DNA of 64,000 nucleotides from Flavobacterium sp. UBA2787 (GCA_002352205.1 DEHZ01000012.1:1-64000), one strand, 5' to 3'; positions 44,717-54,742 are shown, numbered from the stretch's first letter. The notes: a model not told the origin generated them from the letters alone. A program made the numbers and translations.

Positions 44717-45826
44717 ACAGGAAATAAAATAGTCAATTTCTTCTCTGGTATTTTGATGATTGAATGAAATGCGAAGACTCGGTTTTTTGAGTTCTTCTTC
44801 CGATAAAATTTCGGCCAACACGTGCGAAGGTTTGATACTTCCCGATTGACAAGCACTTCCTCGTGAAACGGCTATTCCTTTCATATCCAATTCAAATAAA
44901 ATCATCGCTGTTTTTTCAGGAGCTAATGGTAATTGGACATTTAGAATTGAATAAAAAGTTTCATATCCACCATTGAATTTAATCGAAGGAAACTGATGCA
45001 CTAATTTTTCAATCGTAAATTTTTTCAACTCAAAAATAGCATTTCTTTCCTCATCCAAATTTTGATAAGCAATTTCTAATGCTTTCGCCATTCCGGCTAT
45101 TTGATGAACGGCTTCTGTTCCGGCACGAAGACCTTTTTCTTGCTCGCCACCAAAAATCATGGGTGAAATCATTGTATTTTTCTTTACGTAAGCAAAGCCA
45201 ATTCCTTTTGGTCCGTGAAATTTGTGAGCACTCGCTACTAAAAAATCAACTTGAATATCCTGCAAATCAATTTCCGTTTTTCCGATTGATTGCACTGTAT
45301 CTGAATGAAAATAGGCATCGAGTGTTTTACATAACTCTCCTACCCGATTCAAATCGACCACTACTCCGGTTTCATTGTTCACGTGCATTAAACTTACTAA
45401 CGTGGGTTTTGGATCTTCTAACAAAGTGGCTAATTGCAAATAATCAATTTGTCCGTTGGACATGATGGTTAAAAATTCAACTTCAATTCCAAATTCTTTT
45501 TGTAATTCTAAGATGGGATATAAAACTGCGTGATGTTCAATTTTGGTTGAAATGATTCGTCGAACCCCTATTTTTGTAACTGCATTTCGCAAAATCCAAT
45601 TATTTGCTTCTGTTCCGGAAGAGGTGAAAATGATTTCTTGTGCCGTACAGTTTAATTGTTTAGCAATACTTTTTCGGGCCGATTCCAATATCACTTTTGC
45701 ACCACGACCAAAACTATGTGTGGAAGATGGATTTCCGAATTCAGTTTGCATCACATTGGCCATTTCCTGAATTACTTCGGGACGGATGGGGGTTGTTGAG
45801 GCGTTATCGAGGTATATTTTGTTCAT
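44702..45826 (-). CDS. Cysteine desulfurase, NifS/IscS family
   Basis: 374 residues. It takes sulfur from cysteine through a PLP-dependent step to supply Fe-S clusters and thio-modifications. PLP lysine Lys202 is in VASAHKFHGPKGIGF, the catalytic loop Cys326 is in SRGSACQSGS, and the N-terminus YLDNASTTPIRPEV is typical. Short active loop and length match group I (NifS/IscS). No isc partner genes are nearby. It is followed after 37 nt by pyrD. Confidence 0.88.
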   Translation of the reverse strand: MNKIYLDNASTTPIRPEVIQEMANVMQTEFGNPSSTHSFGRGAKVILESARKSIAKQLNCTAQEIIFTSSGTEANNWILRNAVTKIGVRRIISTKIEHHAVLYPILELQKEFGIEVEFLTIMSNGQIDYLQLATLLEDPKPTLVSLMHVNNETGVVVDLNRVGELCKTLDAYFHSDTVQSIGKTEIDLQDIQVDFLVASAHKFHGPKGIGFAYVKKNTMISPMIFGGEQEKGLRAGTEAVHQIAGMAKALEIAYQNLDEERNAIFELKKFTIEKLVHQFPSIKFNGGYETFYSILNVQLPLAPEKTAMILFELDMKGIAVSRGSACQSGSIKPSHVLAEILSEEELKKPSLRISFNHQNTREEIDYFISCLAAM

Positions 45827-45944
45827 TGAAAGAATATCCTTGTAATTAAAAAGTATTTATTTATAAGATTCTCTTCCTTAATTTTTTCCCTGCTTCGCAG
45901 GAGATTCCTATTTCGACTTCGTCATCTTTCGGAATGACAAAAAA

Positions 45945-48044
45945 TTAATTCAGAGGAAGAAAACTAATCGCTGTTCCACCACCCGCTGCTAAATTTAATT
46001 TTAATTTGGATTTAGACGTTACTTCGATGGTTTTGATGGAATAGGATTTCGGATTTTTTTCCCAATGAGCATCTTTTCCATCTTGATAAATTGTGGCTTT
46101 GTATTTTTTTCCGGGAGTTAGAAAGCTCAGCGAAATTTGACTGCTTCTCGGATTTTCATCGGTAATTGCTCCCAAAAACCACGATTCTTTTCCTTTTGTT
46201 TTCCTTGCGATGGTAACATAATCTCCGGGCTCAGCTTCTAAAATTTCGGTTTTGTCCCAATCTACTTCCACATCTTTAATAAATTGAAAAGCATCTGGAT
46301 AACGTTCGTAATTTTCCGGTAAATCGGCCGCCATTTGCAACGGACTGTAAATCGTTACATACAACGCCAATTGTTTTGCTAACGTCGTATGAACTTGTTC
46401 CTTTTTAGTAGCATCGTAATGACTCATCTTAATTTCAAAAATACCCGGTGTATAATCCATCGGACCGCCAAGAAAACGCGTAAACGGTAAAATCGTTTCA
46501 TGAGCAGGCGGATTTCCAACACTCCACGCATTGAATTCGTTACCACGAGCTGCTTCTGCTGCGATGTAGTTTGGATACGTTCTATGGTAACCGGTTGGTC
46601 TAGATGATTCGTGGGAATTCACCATAATTTTATATTCAGCCGCTCTTTCCACAGCATAATTAAAATGATTTACCATCGCTTGTCCGTCATGCCACTCTCC
46701 TCTTGGGATTATTTTGCCTACGTAGCCACTCTTTACAGCATCATAATTATGTTTTTTCATAAAGGAAAATGCTCTGTCTAATCTTCTTTCATAATTTGAC
46801 ACTGAACCCGATGTTTCGTGGTGCATAATCATTTTAACACCTTTAGATTCGGCATATTTTTGAACTTCTTCCACATTAAAATCAGGATACGAAGTCACAA
46901 AATCGAATACATTTTCTTTCCAATTGCCAAACCAGTCTTCCCAACCTACATTCCATCCTTCTACTAAAACACCATCAAAACCGTACTTTGCTGCAAAGTC
47001 AATGTATTTTTTTGTGTTTTCGGTAGTTGCTCCGTGTTTTCCGGTTGGTTTTAATTCGGCGTCCTGAGCCATTTGTGCATTTTGTGAACCGGCATAATCC
47101 CAAGTAGCTTTTCCAACGTGCATTTCCCACCAAATTCCAACATATTTCATTGGTTTAATCCAAGAAGTATCTTCAATTTTTGAGGGTTCATTTAAATTTA
47201 GAACCATTTTGGATGCCAAAATAGTTCGAGCATCATCACTCACCATAATTGTTCGCCAAGGTGTATTCGCAGGAGCTTGTAAATACGCTTTATCACCAAT
47301 TGCATTCGGAACCAAATGCGATTGCATTAAAAATGATTTTGTATTCACATCCAAATGCATAATTGGATAATTGACAACCGCAGCTTCAAAAACATTTAGG
47401 TATAATCCATCGGAAGATTTCATCATAACCGGCGATTGAATTCTGGATTTTGTCATGGGTCCTTTCATCCCTATACCATTATTCATCTCCAATTTATCAA
47501 CATCAATTTGCGACAATTTTGTCTCATTATAGCTGTATTCTTGACTATCATAATCACCCGGAATCCAAAATGCTTTGTGATCTCCTGTTAATGAAAATTG
47601 CGTCATTTCATCCGAAATCACAAAATAATTCAACTTTTCTTGAGCAGGAATTTCATATCTAAATGCCAATCCTTCATTGAATAAACGAAAAACTAAATTC
47701 ATTTTTCTACCGGTTGCTTTTTGCAAAAGTTCTACAATCAATTGATTGTGTTCGTCGAGAATTTCTTTTTCCTCACCTAAAACAGGCTTCCATTTATCTG
47801 AAAATGAAGTGGCTTTAGTATTTATCACTTCAAAACCATCTACTAAATTTTCATTATTCTTCAACATCAATCCCAAATGACTTGATTGAATGACACTTTT
47901 ATTTTTATATTTTAATTGATAGGATGGTTTTCCTGATTGATTCAATTCAAAAATCATTTGTAACTGATTATTAGGTGATTTCAATTCTTGACCATACGTA
48001 AATCCAACAAACATCAGACAAAAAAAGGCAATGGAATTTTTCAT
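45945..48044 (-). CDS. Glycoside hydrolase family 97 enzyme
   Basis: 699 residues from the ATG at 48044 (MKNSIAFFCLMFVGFTYGQE, signal peptide); an ATG at 48095 adds 17 residues. The N-terminal beta-sandwich (LKSPNNQLQMIFELNQSGKPSYQLKY) leads to a TIM barrel (KYVGIWWEMHVGKATWDYAG, VLVEGWNVGWEDWFGNW, MIMHHETSG, HDGQAMVNHF) and a small C-terminal sandwich. GH97 includes alpha-glucosidases (SusB) and alpha-galactosidases; which applies here is open. Periplasmic or outer-membrane location is expected. Divergent from the lipoprotein at 48165. Confidence 0.88.
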   Translation of the reverse strand: MKNSIAFFCLMFVGFTYGQELKSPNNQLQMIFELNQSGKPSYQLKYKNKSVIQSSHLGLMLKNNENLVDGFEVINTKATSFSDKWKPVLGEEKEILDEHNQLIVELLQKATGRKMNLVFRLFNEGLAFRYEIPAQEKLNYFVISDEMTQFSLTGDHKAFWIPGDYDSQEYSYNETKLSQIDVDKLEMNNGIGMKGPMTKSRIQSPVMMKSSDGLYLNVFEAAVVNYPIMHLDVNTKSFLMQSHLVPNAIGDKAYLQAPANTPWRTIMVSDDARTILASKMVLNLNEPSKIEDTSWIKPMKYVGIWWEMHVGKATWDYAGSQNAQMAQDAELKPTGKHGATTENTKKYIDFAAKYGFDGVLVEGWNVGWEDWFGNWKENVFDFVTSYPDFNVEEVQKYAESKGVKMIMHHETSGSVSNYERRLDRAFSFMKKHNYDAVKSGYVGKIIPRGEWHDGQAMVNHFNYAVERAAEYKIMVNSHESSRPTGYHRTYPNYIAAEAARGNEFNAWSVGNPPAHETILPFTRFLGGPMDYTPGIFEIKMSHYDATKKEQVHTTLAKQLALYVTIYSPLQMAADLPENYERYPDAFQFIKDVEVDWDKTEILEAEPGDYVTIARKTKGKESWFLGAITDENPRSSQISLSFLTPGKKYKATIYQDGKDAHWEKNPKSYSIKTIEVTSKSKLKLNLAAGGGTAISFLPLN

Positions 48045-48164
48045 TTTTAAAATTTTTATGAAGATATCAAAGATAAGAATTATGGTTAAAATCATACTAA
48101 TTAAAGTGAAATGCTTTTTAGAGAAATTAAAAATCCTATTTTTGTTTATTATTTTAAAATTGAT

Positions 48165-49211
48165 ATGAAAAAAATACTTGGAATTTTAGTGCTTTTATTT
48201 TCATTAAATGCCTGCGATGACGGCGATTTTAACATTGAATCATTTGATTTTACGGATGCTTCTACCAATTCATGCAACAATGGTGAAACCGGCTTTTTTG
48301 TTTATAAAATTAATGATAACGAAGCCTTGATTCTTCAAATTCCAGAAGCAAGTTTTGTAAATACTATAACACCACCTGATGTACCCAGAATTATCAATAT
48401 ATCAAGCACTAATAAAGTGTTTTACAGATTATATAATGGCACTTTAAATTCTAATGTGATCTGTAATACCATTCCGCCTGCCACTCCTACAGTTTCAACA
48501 GAATGGGTTGCACTTTCCGGGAATATAGAAATTTCAACTTTTGTGAATAAACAAGTTAATGAAACAACCAATGCATCTGAAATAACGGGTTATACACATA
48601 CGATTGTTTTACGTAATGTGAATTTTGATACCGGAAACGGAAACCAACAATTGTTTACAGAATTAGTTTTTGGCGACTATGTTACTTCGTCTTTTCGTCA
48701 AGGAGATTTTGATGTGAATATCTCTAAATGTAATAATGATAATTCATACTTATTTAAAATTCCGGTTATAGGTTCTTCTACCCCTGCCAATGTTCTTCCA
48801 CAGGCAATGACTTTACGTGTTGACCCAAGTTTGTTTATTGCTGAAGTAACTGCGGAAGATGATCCGAGAGTAAGATTGATGGATGGCAGTACTAACTTGC
48901 TTAAACTTATTTATTATAACGGAATTATTAGCAATGAGTTTTTATGTGCGAGTGAAACACCAACTTTTCCAATTCCAATTGAAGAATTTAATGCTGAAAA
49001 TGGCGTTACGGATTTAAGTGGAATTATTGAAGTAAGAACAACAATTGAATACGAAATTCCGACTGATAATCAAAGTCCGGTTATTGGTCATCGTCATAAA
49101 ATTACTTTGAAAAATGTAACGATGACAAAAGTTTCTTCTTCACCTGAATTAGAAGTTTCTTTTAATTTTGGTGATGTATACGAATTTGGAGAGTTTGTAA
49201 TTTTACTCTAA
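48165..49211 (+). CDS. Conserved lipoprotein
   Basis: 348 residues from the ATG at 48165 (MKKILGILVLLFSLNACDDGDFNIE); an ATG at 48111 would put a long leader before the lipobox. LNAC is the lipobox and DDGDF follows it, as in surface lipoproteins. The mature part seems to be two related halves, each with an HTIVLRNVNF / HKITLKNVTM strand ending and an N-terminal C-N-N-[GD] region, suggesting an internal duplication. The family is conserved in Flavobacteriia, function unknown. It converges on the Smr gene with a 1-nt gap. Confidence 0.68.
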   Translation: MKKILGILVLLFSLNACDDGDFNIESFDFTDASTNSCNNGETGFFVYKINDNEALILQIPEASFVNTITPPDVPRIINISSTNKVFYRLYNGTLNSNVICNTIPPATPTVSTEWVALSGNIEISTFVNKQVNETTNASEITGYTHTIVLRNVNFDTGNGNQQLFTELVFGDYVTSSFRQGDFDVNISKCNNDNSYLFKIPVIGSSTPANVLPQAMTLRVDPSLFIAEVTAEDDPRVRLMDGSTNLLKLIYYNGIISNEFLCASETPTFPIPIEEFNAENGVTDLSGIIEVRTTIEYEIPTDNQSPVIGHRHKITLKNVTMTKVSSSPELEVSFNFGDVYEFGEFVILL

Positions 49212-49212
49212 T

Positions 49213-49770
49213 TCACAACATTTTCTTTTGAATAAAATAAACCTCAGTTGCCCCTAAGCCGTATTTTTGATAATTGGCATCTTGAAAAGTGATATTATCG
49301 TATCTGCCTAATAAAAAATCGAGTTCTGCTTTTAAAACTCCTTCGCCAACACCGTGGATAAAAACGACTCTAGGCATACGGTTTTTTTGAGCAAATTCGA
49401 GTTGTCGTTTGGCAGTTTCCATTTGAATATTTAAGATGTCATAATTATTCATTCCGCGTTTGGAAGGAACTAATTTTTCGATGTGCAAATCTACTTCCAA
49501 CACAAATTCATCCTTCTTTGACTTCTTTTCTTTGGTGAAATTCCGCTTAATTGACTCAACTTTTTCTTTGATAGCATGACTTACTTTTTCTCTTGAAATA
49601 AATCCTTTTAACTCATTGGAATTGTTTTCTTTAATTAATTCATTGACAAAATATGTCATCAAGAATCCATCCAAAGTTTCTACTTCAATTTGATCGTTTT
49701 TAATTGAAACTACTACTCCTGAAACAGCCTCGTCCAACGCTGCTACTTTATCTCCAATATTAAATTTCAT
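49213..49770 (-). CDS. Smr-domain protein (DUF2027 plus Smr)
   Basis: 185 residues. The N-terminal ~65 residues (MKFNIGDKVAALDEAVSGVVVSIKNDQIEVET) form a small beta-barrel like DUF2027; the C-terminal Smr domain has VDLHIEKLV and the nuclease-related HGVGEGVLKAEL with DIL.IQ in the helix before it. Smr domains occur at the end of MutS2 and act as endonucleases or on stalled ribosomes in studied cases; the target here is unknown. The start overlaps the end of the small membrane gene by 11 nt. Confidence 0.8.
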   Translation of the reverse strand: MKFNIGDKVAALDEAVSGVVVSIKNDQIEVETLDGFLMTYFVNELIKENNSNELKGFISREKVSHAIKEKVESIKRNFTKEKKSKKDEFVLEVDLHIEKLVPSKRGMNNYDILNIQMETAKRQLEFAQKNRMPRVVFIHGVGEGVLKAELDFLLGRYDNITFQDANYQKYGLGATEVYFIQKKML

Positions 49771-49942
49771 CTTCTTTATTTTCTTGATTTCTACTCGGTA
49801 CTTTTTGCATTAACTTCATCACTCCTATCATCACAATTACAATAGCTGCAACTTTAATATAAATAGAATAATTACTCTCTTTTGGAGTATAAAACGCAAA
49901 AAAAGCAGCAATTAAAACGATAAGTATAAATACTTTTTTCAT
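49760..49942 (-). CDS. Small two-helix membrane protein
   Basis: 60 residues from the ATG at 49942 (MKKVFILIVLIAAFFAFYT), or 67 from 49963. Two helices (VFILIVLIAAFFAFY, IYIKVAAIVIVMIGVMKLM) and a charged tail. Unknown function; coupled to the Smr gene by an 11-nt overlap. Confidence 0.6.
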   Translation of the reverse strand: MKKVFILIVLIAAFFAFYTPKESNYSIYIKVAAIVIVMIGVMKLMQKVPSRNQENKEDEI

Positions 49943-50046
49943 CAAATAAAATTTAGATTTCAAAGGTAAAGATTAAAATTAAAAACAGAACAATGATAAA
50001 TTAATCTCTTTTTTTTGTAAAATTGTATTCTTAAAATTATAAATCT

Positions 50047-50325
50047 ATGGAAGACTATATGCTTCCCTGTTTATCAAAAAAATTATTTGGCGTGGATTGC
50101 TTTGGATGCGGCATTCAACGTTCGTTAGCATTATTGTTAAATGGTGAATTTGAGGCTGCCTTTTACATGTATCCGGCAATCTATTCAATGATTTTATTTT
50201 TTGTATTAATTGGCATCAGTTTAATTGATAAATCACGAAGCTATCACAAACTAATTGTTTTTTTAGGAATCATTACAGCATTTATAATGGTATTTTCTTA
50301 TTTTTATAAACTTTTAAATTATTAA
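50047..50325 (+). CDS. DUF2752 family membrane protein
   Basis: 92 residues. The signature PCLSKKLFGVDCFGCGIQRSLALLLNGEFEAAFYMYP is the DUF2752 core (Pro-Cys, CxxCG, R[ST], LLxGxF..A). Two helices follow. Function unknown; the conserved cysteines may bind metal. It leads a two-gene group with the CCC-motif protein 26 nt behind it. Confidence 0.8.
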   Translation: MEDYMLPCLSKKLFGVDCFGCGIQRSLALLLNGEFEAAFYMYPAIYSMILFFVLIGISLIDKSRSYHKLIVFLGIITAFIMVFSYFYKLLNY

Positions 50326-50351
50326 TCAATCAACAAATTAAACATTACATT

Positions 50352-50684
50352 ATGGAAAAACAAAAATTACCTAATGCTACGGCGGTTATTATTTTGGGAA
50401 TTTTATCAATTGTAACCTGCTGTTGTTATGGCGTTCTTGGAATTATTTTGGGTATTATTGCTTTGGTTTTAGCTAAAAAAGACACACAACTTTATTTAGA
50501 AAACCCGGAATTGTATTCAAATTATTCAAATATTAAAACCGGTAAAATCCTAGCTTACATAGGACTTGCATTAAGTTTTATTTATCTTTTACTAATGATT
50601 TGGATGATTGCTACATTTGGTTTTGAAGGAATGCAAGACCAAGAATTAATGCAGGAAAAAATGAGAGAATTATTTGGAGTTTAA
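50352..50684 (+). CDS. CCC-motif / DUF4190-like membrane protein
   Basis: 110 residues: LGILSIVTCCCYGVLGIILGIIALVLAKKD with the triple-Cys motif, then a short loop rich in Tyr/Asn, and a second hairpin ILAYIGLALSFIYLLLMIWMIA. The plan (two hydrophobic hairpins, Ala-Lys-Lys-Asp after the first) matches small DUF4190-type proteins. It is followed by a strong bidirectional terminator. Confidence 0.7.
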   Translation: MEKQKLPNATAVIILGILSIVTCCCYGVLGIILGIIALVLAKKDTQLYLENPELYSNYSNIKTGKILAYIGLALSFIYLLLMIWMIATFGFEGMQDQELMQEKMRELFGV

Positions 50685-50690
50685 TAAATT

Positions 50691-50729
50691 AAAAAAGGGT
50701 GAAATTAAATTTTCACCCTTTTTTTTTAT
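50691..50729. terminator. Bidirectional terminator between convergent genes
   Basis: AAAAAAGGGTGAAA (50691-50704) pairs with TTTCACCCTTTTTT (50711-50724) with a six-base loop; A-run and T-run on the two sides. It ends both the CCC-motif gene and rocD, whose stop codon lies within the T-run (50726). Confidence 0.85.
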
Positions 50730-52009
50730 CTTTCAAACTCTTTAAGCGTTTTAATAATTATCGAAACACAATCGAGCAATTGCTCTTCAGTCATCACTAA
50801 AGGGGGTGCAAAGCGAATAATATTTCCATGTGTTGGTTTTGCTAAAAGACCATTTTCGGCCAATTTCATACAAATATCCCAAGCGGTTGAACTTTCTTCG
50901 GAATCATTAATCACAATAGCATTTAAAAGACCTTTTCCTCTTACCAAAGTAACAATGTTACTGTTTTGAATGTATTTGCCTAATTCACTTCTAAAAAGTT
51001 TTCCTAATCTACGTGCGTTTTGAATTAATTGCTCGTCTTGAATCACTTCTAACGCTGCTGTTGCTACTGCTGCTGCTAACGGGTTTCCACCAAATGTTGA
51101 TCCGTGCTGGCCGGGTTTAATAACGTTCATAATCTCATTGTCAGCCAAAACAGCAGAAACAGGATAGACTCCACCTGAAATTGCTTTTCCAAGAATCAAA
51201 ATATCAGGTTTTGAATAGGTTTCCGGATTTCTTTCACATTTGCTTTCACATCCACAATCACCACAAACCGACAATAAAGAACCTGTTCTTGCAACTCCGG
51301 TTTGAACTTCATCGGCAATGAATAACACGTTGTGCTTTGCACACAATGCTTTGGCTGTTGAAATAAAATCTTCAGACGGAACATAAACTCCGGCTTCTCC
51401 TTGAATTGGTTCAACTAAAAATCCGGCTATATTTTTATTATTTTCTAAAACACTCTTTAGAGCATCTAAATTGTCGTAAGGAATTTTTATAAATCCTTCG
51501 GTGTAAGGTCCGAAGTTTTTGCGTGCATTTTCATCATTTGAAAAAGAAATAATAGTGGTAGTTCTTCCGTGAAAGTTGTTTTCACAAACTATTATCTCGG
51601 CTTGATGCTCATCGATACCTTTCTTTTCATAAGCCCATTTACGGCAGATTTTAAGTGCAGTTTCAACAGCTTCTGCACCTGTATTCATGGGTAAAACTTT
51701 ATCAAAACCAAATAAATCGGTGATGAATTTTTCATATTTACCCAGCTTATCATTATAAAATGCTCTTGATGTCAAGGTTAATGTTTGTGCTTGTTCCATC
51801 AAAGCATTCACAATTTTTGGATGACAATGGCCTTGATTAACCGCTGAATAGGCTGAAAGAAAGTCATAATACTTTTTTCCTTCGACATCCCAAACATAAA
51901 CCCCTTTTCCTTTGCTTAACACAACCGGTAACGGATGATAATTATGAGCTCCGTGCTTATCTTCTAAAGCAATTAATTCTTCTGAATTGATTTTTTCTAA
52001 AACTGACAT
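50726..52009 (-). CDS. rocD: Ornithine aminotransferase (ornithine-oxoacid transaminase)
   Basis: 427 residues. It converts ornithine and 2-oxoglutarate to glutamate semialdehyde and glutamate. Class III features: MNTGAEAVETALKICRKW, NNFHGRTTTIISFSND, FIADEVQTGVARTG and PLP lysine Lys275 in LILGKAISGGVYPVSA. Between the DEVQ motif and the lysine there is a short insert with four Cys (249, 252, 254, 258) in VCGDCGCESKCERN, absent from many homologues and possibly metal-binding. The TATTTTTG box (minus strand, 52085-52078) is about 70 nt upstream of the start. Confidence 0.85.
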   Translation of the reverse strand: MSVLEKINSEELIALEDKHGAHNYHPLPVVLSKGKGVYVWDVEGKKYYDFLSAYSAVNQGHCHPKIVNALMEQAQTLTLTSRAFYNDKLGKYEKFITDLFGFDKVLPMNTGAEAVETALKICRKWAYEKKGIDEHQAEIIVCENNFHGRTTTIISFSNDENARKNFGPYTEGFIKIPYDNLDALKSVLENNKNIAGFLVEPIQGEAGVYVPSEDFISTAKALCAKHNVLFIADEVQTGVARTGSLLSVCGDCGCESKCERNPETYSKPDILILGKAISGGVYPVSAVLADNEIMNVIKPGQHGSTFGGNPLAAAVATAALEVIQDEQLIQNARRLGKLFRSELGKYIQNSNIVTLVRGKGLLNAIVINDSEESSTAWDICMKLAENGLLAKPTHGNIIRFAPPLVMTEEQLLDCVSIIIKTLKEFER

Positions 52010-52190
52010 TGTAATAAATTTTAAATGCGATACATATCAATTCCTACTTGATGGAGAGAAATCATCCAAATAAGTAACAAAAATAAGCAATATTCTCTGA
52101 AAACGTTTGCGTGAACAGTTAAAATAAAATGACATTAGTCAGTTTAGTTATTCAAGAATGTCACTACTTTTACTCTAAAATTTATAAATC

Positions 52191-53624
52191 ATGGCCGATT
52201 CGAGAAATTATTCGATAAAGCAACTTACAAAAATTCAATTAAAAGTTGCACGACAAAGCAGAACGATTATGTTTCTTTTTTCTGCTGTCACTTCTATTCT
52301 TTTAGTCTTACTTCTGAGAGATCCGCTTTTTACACCAACTCAAGATTATGTTCTTTTTTTACTATTTTTCTCTATAGGATTATGGATTACAGAGGCAATT
52401 CCCCCTTTTGCTGTTGGTATTTTGATTGTTGGTTTTCTAGTGTTCACGATGGGACAAGAAAACACTATGGATGCCAAACGCTATGTTCAAACCTGGTCAG
52501 ATGGTGTAATTTGGTTATTTCTAGGCGGATTTTTTTTAGCAGAAGGAATGAAAAAAACAAAATTAGACTTTCTTTTACTCAAAATAGCTGCCCCGAAATT
52601 TGGATCACAAGCTCAATACATTATTTTGGGTTTAATGATGACCACCGCCGTTATCTCAATGTTGATGAGTAATACTGCTACCACTGCCATGATGATTGCA
52701 ACTGTAACGCCTTTGTTTACTCAATTGGGAAAAGACTCTAACATTTCAAAAGTGTTGGTTTTAGGAATTCCTACCGCCGCTGCAATTGGTGGTATGGGCA
52801 CAATTATAGGTTCTGCTCCAAACGCAATTGCTGTGGGAGCTTTAGAAGGTATTGGAATAAAAATCACATTTATAGAATGGATGATTATTGGCGTACCTGT
52901 TGCTTTTCTTTTACTTTTTATGTTTTGGAAGATTTTACTAGTAAAATATAAAATTAAAAAAGAAACACTTTCCTTAGATTTCTTACAACAAGAAATTCCT
53001 CAAGATGAAGAATATACTGAAGAAGATAAAATTAGAAAAAGAATAGTTTTAATTGTTTTGATTTCAACATTATCGCTTTGGTTAACATCACAATGGACAG
53101 GGATACCGGTAGCAGCTGTATCAGGCATCCCAATTGTTGCCTTGACCATGTTAGGTATTATTGACGCAGATGATGTTAGGTCGCTTCCATGGGATACATT
53201 AATGCTTGTTGCCGGAGGTTTAGCTTTAGGATTAGCAATTCAAGAACAAGGATTAGCCGATTATTTTATTTCCAAAATAAGTTCAGTTGATATAAACTTT
53301 TATTTATTGCTCTTTATTTTTTCAATAACCACCGTAACATTATCCAACTTTATGAGCAACACTGCTGCAACCACTATTTTAATTCCGGTTGCAATCTCAT
53401 TAATGAGTATTACAAAAGGTGTAGATCCAATGGTATTGCCGTTTGTAATTGGTCTAAGTGCATCTTGTGCTTTGTTGCTGCCTGTTTCTACTCCACCTAA
53501 TGCAATTGCTTACAGCACAGGTTTAATCGAACAAAAAGAGTTTAGGATTGGAGGAATATTTATAGGATTGGTAGGTCCGATATTAATAATTTCTTGGACT
53601 TTACTCTATGCCCTAATCACATAA
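52191..53624 (+). CDS. DASS/SLC13-family anion:sodium symporter
   Basis: 477 residues with about eleven helices. The two hallmark SNT motifs are visible: MLMSNTATTAMMIATVTPL and LSNFMSNTAATTILIPVAISL, each followed by a helix hairpin; the sequence TEAIPPFAVGILIVGF near residue 65 is also typical. The family carries dicarboxylates, sulfate or phosphate with sodium; the substrate is unknown. It appears to be a single-gene unit. Confidence 0.87.
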   Translation: MADSRNYSIKQLTKIQLKVARQSRTIMFLFSAVTSILLVLLLRDPLFTPTQDYVLFLLFFSIGLWITEAIPPFAVGILIVGFLVFTMGQENTMDAKRYVQTWSDGVIWLFLGGFFLAEGMKKTKLDFLLLKIAAPKFGSQAQYIILGLMMTTAVISMLMSNTATTAMMIATVTPLFTQLGKDSNISKVLVLGIPTAAAIGGMGTIIGSAPNAIAVGALEGIGIKITFIEWMIIGVPVAFLLLFMFWKILLVKYKIKKETLSLDFLQQEIPQDEEYTEEDKIRKRIVLIVLISTLSLWLTSQWTGIPVAAVSGIPIVALTMLGIIDADDVRSLPWDTLMLVAGGLALGLAIQEQGLADYFISKISSVDINFYLLLFIFSITTVTLSNFMSNTAATTILIPVAISLMSITKGVDPMVLPFVIGLSASCALLLPVSTPPNAIAYSTGLIEQKEFRIGGIFIGLVGPILIISWTLLYALIT

Positions 53625-53725
53625 GAATTAAAGAATAAACCAAACAGCGACTTTTATATGCAGTTCATCGATTAGTTTTTAGTGTAATCATCTTTTTTGG
53701 TAGTTTTATAAAAACCAATAAAAAC

Positions 53726-54193
53726 ATGAGAAATATTATACTTATAATTCCTATTTGCATACTTTTTTTTCTATCATCTTGCTCTGACAATGACGATGAT
53801 ATTCCTGTAGTAACTGAATCAAACACTATTACTGCAACAATTGATGGTGAAGTTATTAAGTTTGAAAACCTTGTAATCACTAAACAACCTTACACTAATG
53901 ACGAAACCAATTTCGAGTGGACAGATATTCGTGTTTTAGGTTATAATAATGAAGATACTTTAAACGCAATTGAATTTATTGCTGAAGAAGGTTTATTGGG
54001 AGCAGAATCGATATGGCGTTTCAACATTACTATTAACGGTTTTACGTACGTGCAAGACAACAGTGCCTTTACAACTTTAGTTACAGAAAGTACAGAAAAC
54101 AAGTTAAAAGGTACTTTTTCTGGAGTTTTAACAGAACCAAATAATGGGCAAACCATCACTGTTAACAGCGGAGCTTTTGACGTAGATCATTGA
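53726..54193 (+). CDS. Small lipoprotein, tandem copy 1
   Basis: 155 residues with lipobox LSSC followed by SDNDDD. The mature domain is beta-rich (NTITATIDGEVIKFENLVITKQPY ... NKLKGTFSGVLTEPNNGQTITVNSGAFDVDH). It shares the KFENL / K(F)NIINVVVT, YTYKDIIV/EWTDIRVL, LKGTFSG/YKGTFYGSL and GSFDIIY/GAFDVDH stations with the following gene, showing tandem duplication. Conserved Flavobacterium lipoprotein type with unknown role. Confidence 0.7.
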   Translation: MRNIILIIPICILFFLSSCSDNDDDIPVVTESNTITATIDGEVIKFENLVITKQPYTNDETNFEWTDIRVLGYNNEDTLNAIEFIAEEGLLGAESIWRFNITINGFTYVQDNSAFTTLVTESTENKLKGTFSGVLTEPNNGQTITVNSGAFDVDH

Positions 54194-54268
54194 TAGCATT
54201 TTTTATTTGAATCGTGTTAAACAATTCACAATAATAGATTATATTTGTGTTAACAAACAGTAACTAAC

Positions 54269-54721
54269 ATGAAAAATAAACTATTACTTATTTTAAGTTT
54301 TGCTTTGCTCGGAATTTATTCCTGTTCATCAGATGATGATAAGAGTGATGTGAATTTTATCCGTGCAAAATTTGATGGTGTTGAACAGAAATTCAATATT
54401 ATTAATGTTGTTGTGACTCCCGAGATGACAGATCCTGAAACTAATTATACTTATAAAGACATAATTGTTACAGCTACAATGAATAGCGATGCTACAAAAA
54501 TATTTGTTCTAAAATCTGAATATAACGTTACCGGTGATATTATTTGGGGAATGTATTACACTACAGATGAAACATATTATGAAAATGATGAAAATTTCAC
54601 TAATTCAAATGTAACCGAAAATTCTAACGGTAGATATAAAGGAACTTTTTACGGTAGTTTAAATAATGCTTCAGGAACTATAGTCATTACCGATGGATCA
54701 TTCGACATTATTTACCAATAA
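54269..54721 (+). CDS. Small lipoprotein, tandem copy 2
   Basis: 150 residues with lipobox YSC followed by SSDDDKSD. The domain is homologous to the preceding gene (copy 1), with lower identity. TATATTTG at 54240-54247 may be its own -7 box, 21 nt before the start, without a good TTG box. A terminator follows at 54743. Confidence 0.7.
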   Translation: MKNKLLLILSFALLGIYSCSSDDDKSDVNFIRAKFDGVEQKFNIINVVVTPEMTDPETNYTYKDIIVTATMNSDATKIFVLKSEYNVTGDIIWGMYYTTDETYYENDENFTNSNVTENSNGRYKGTFYGSLNNASGTIVITDGSFDIIYQ

Positions 54722-54742
54722 CCCAAAAAACAATATAAATTA

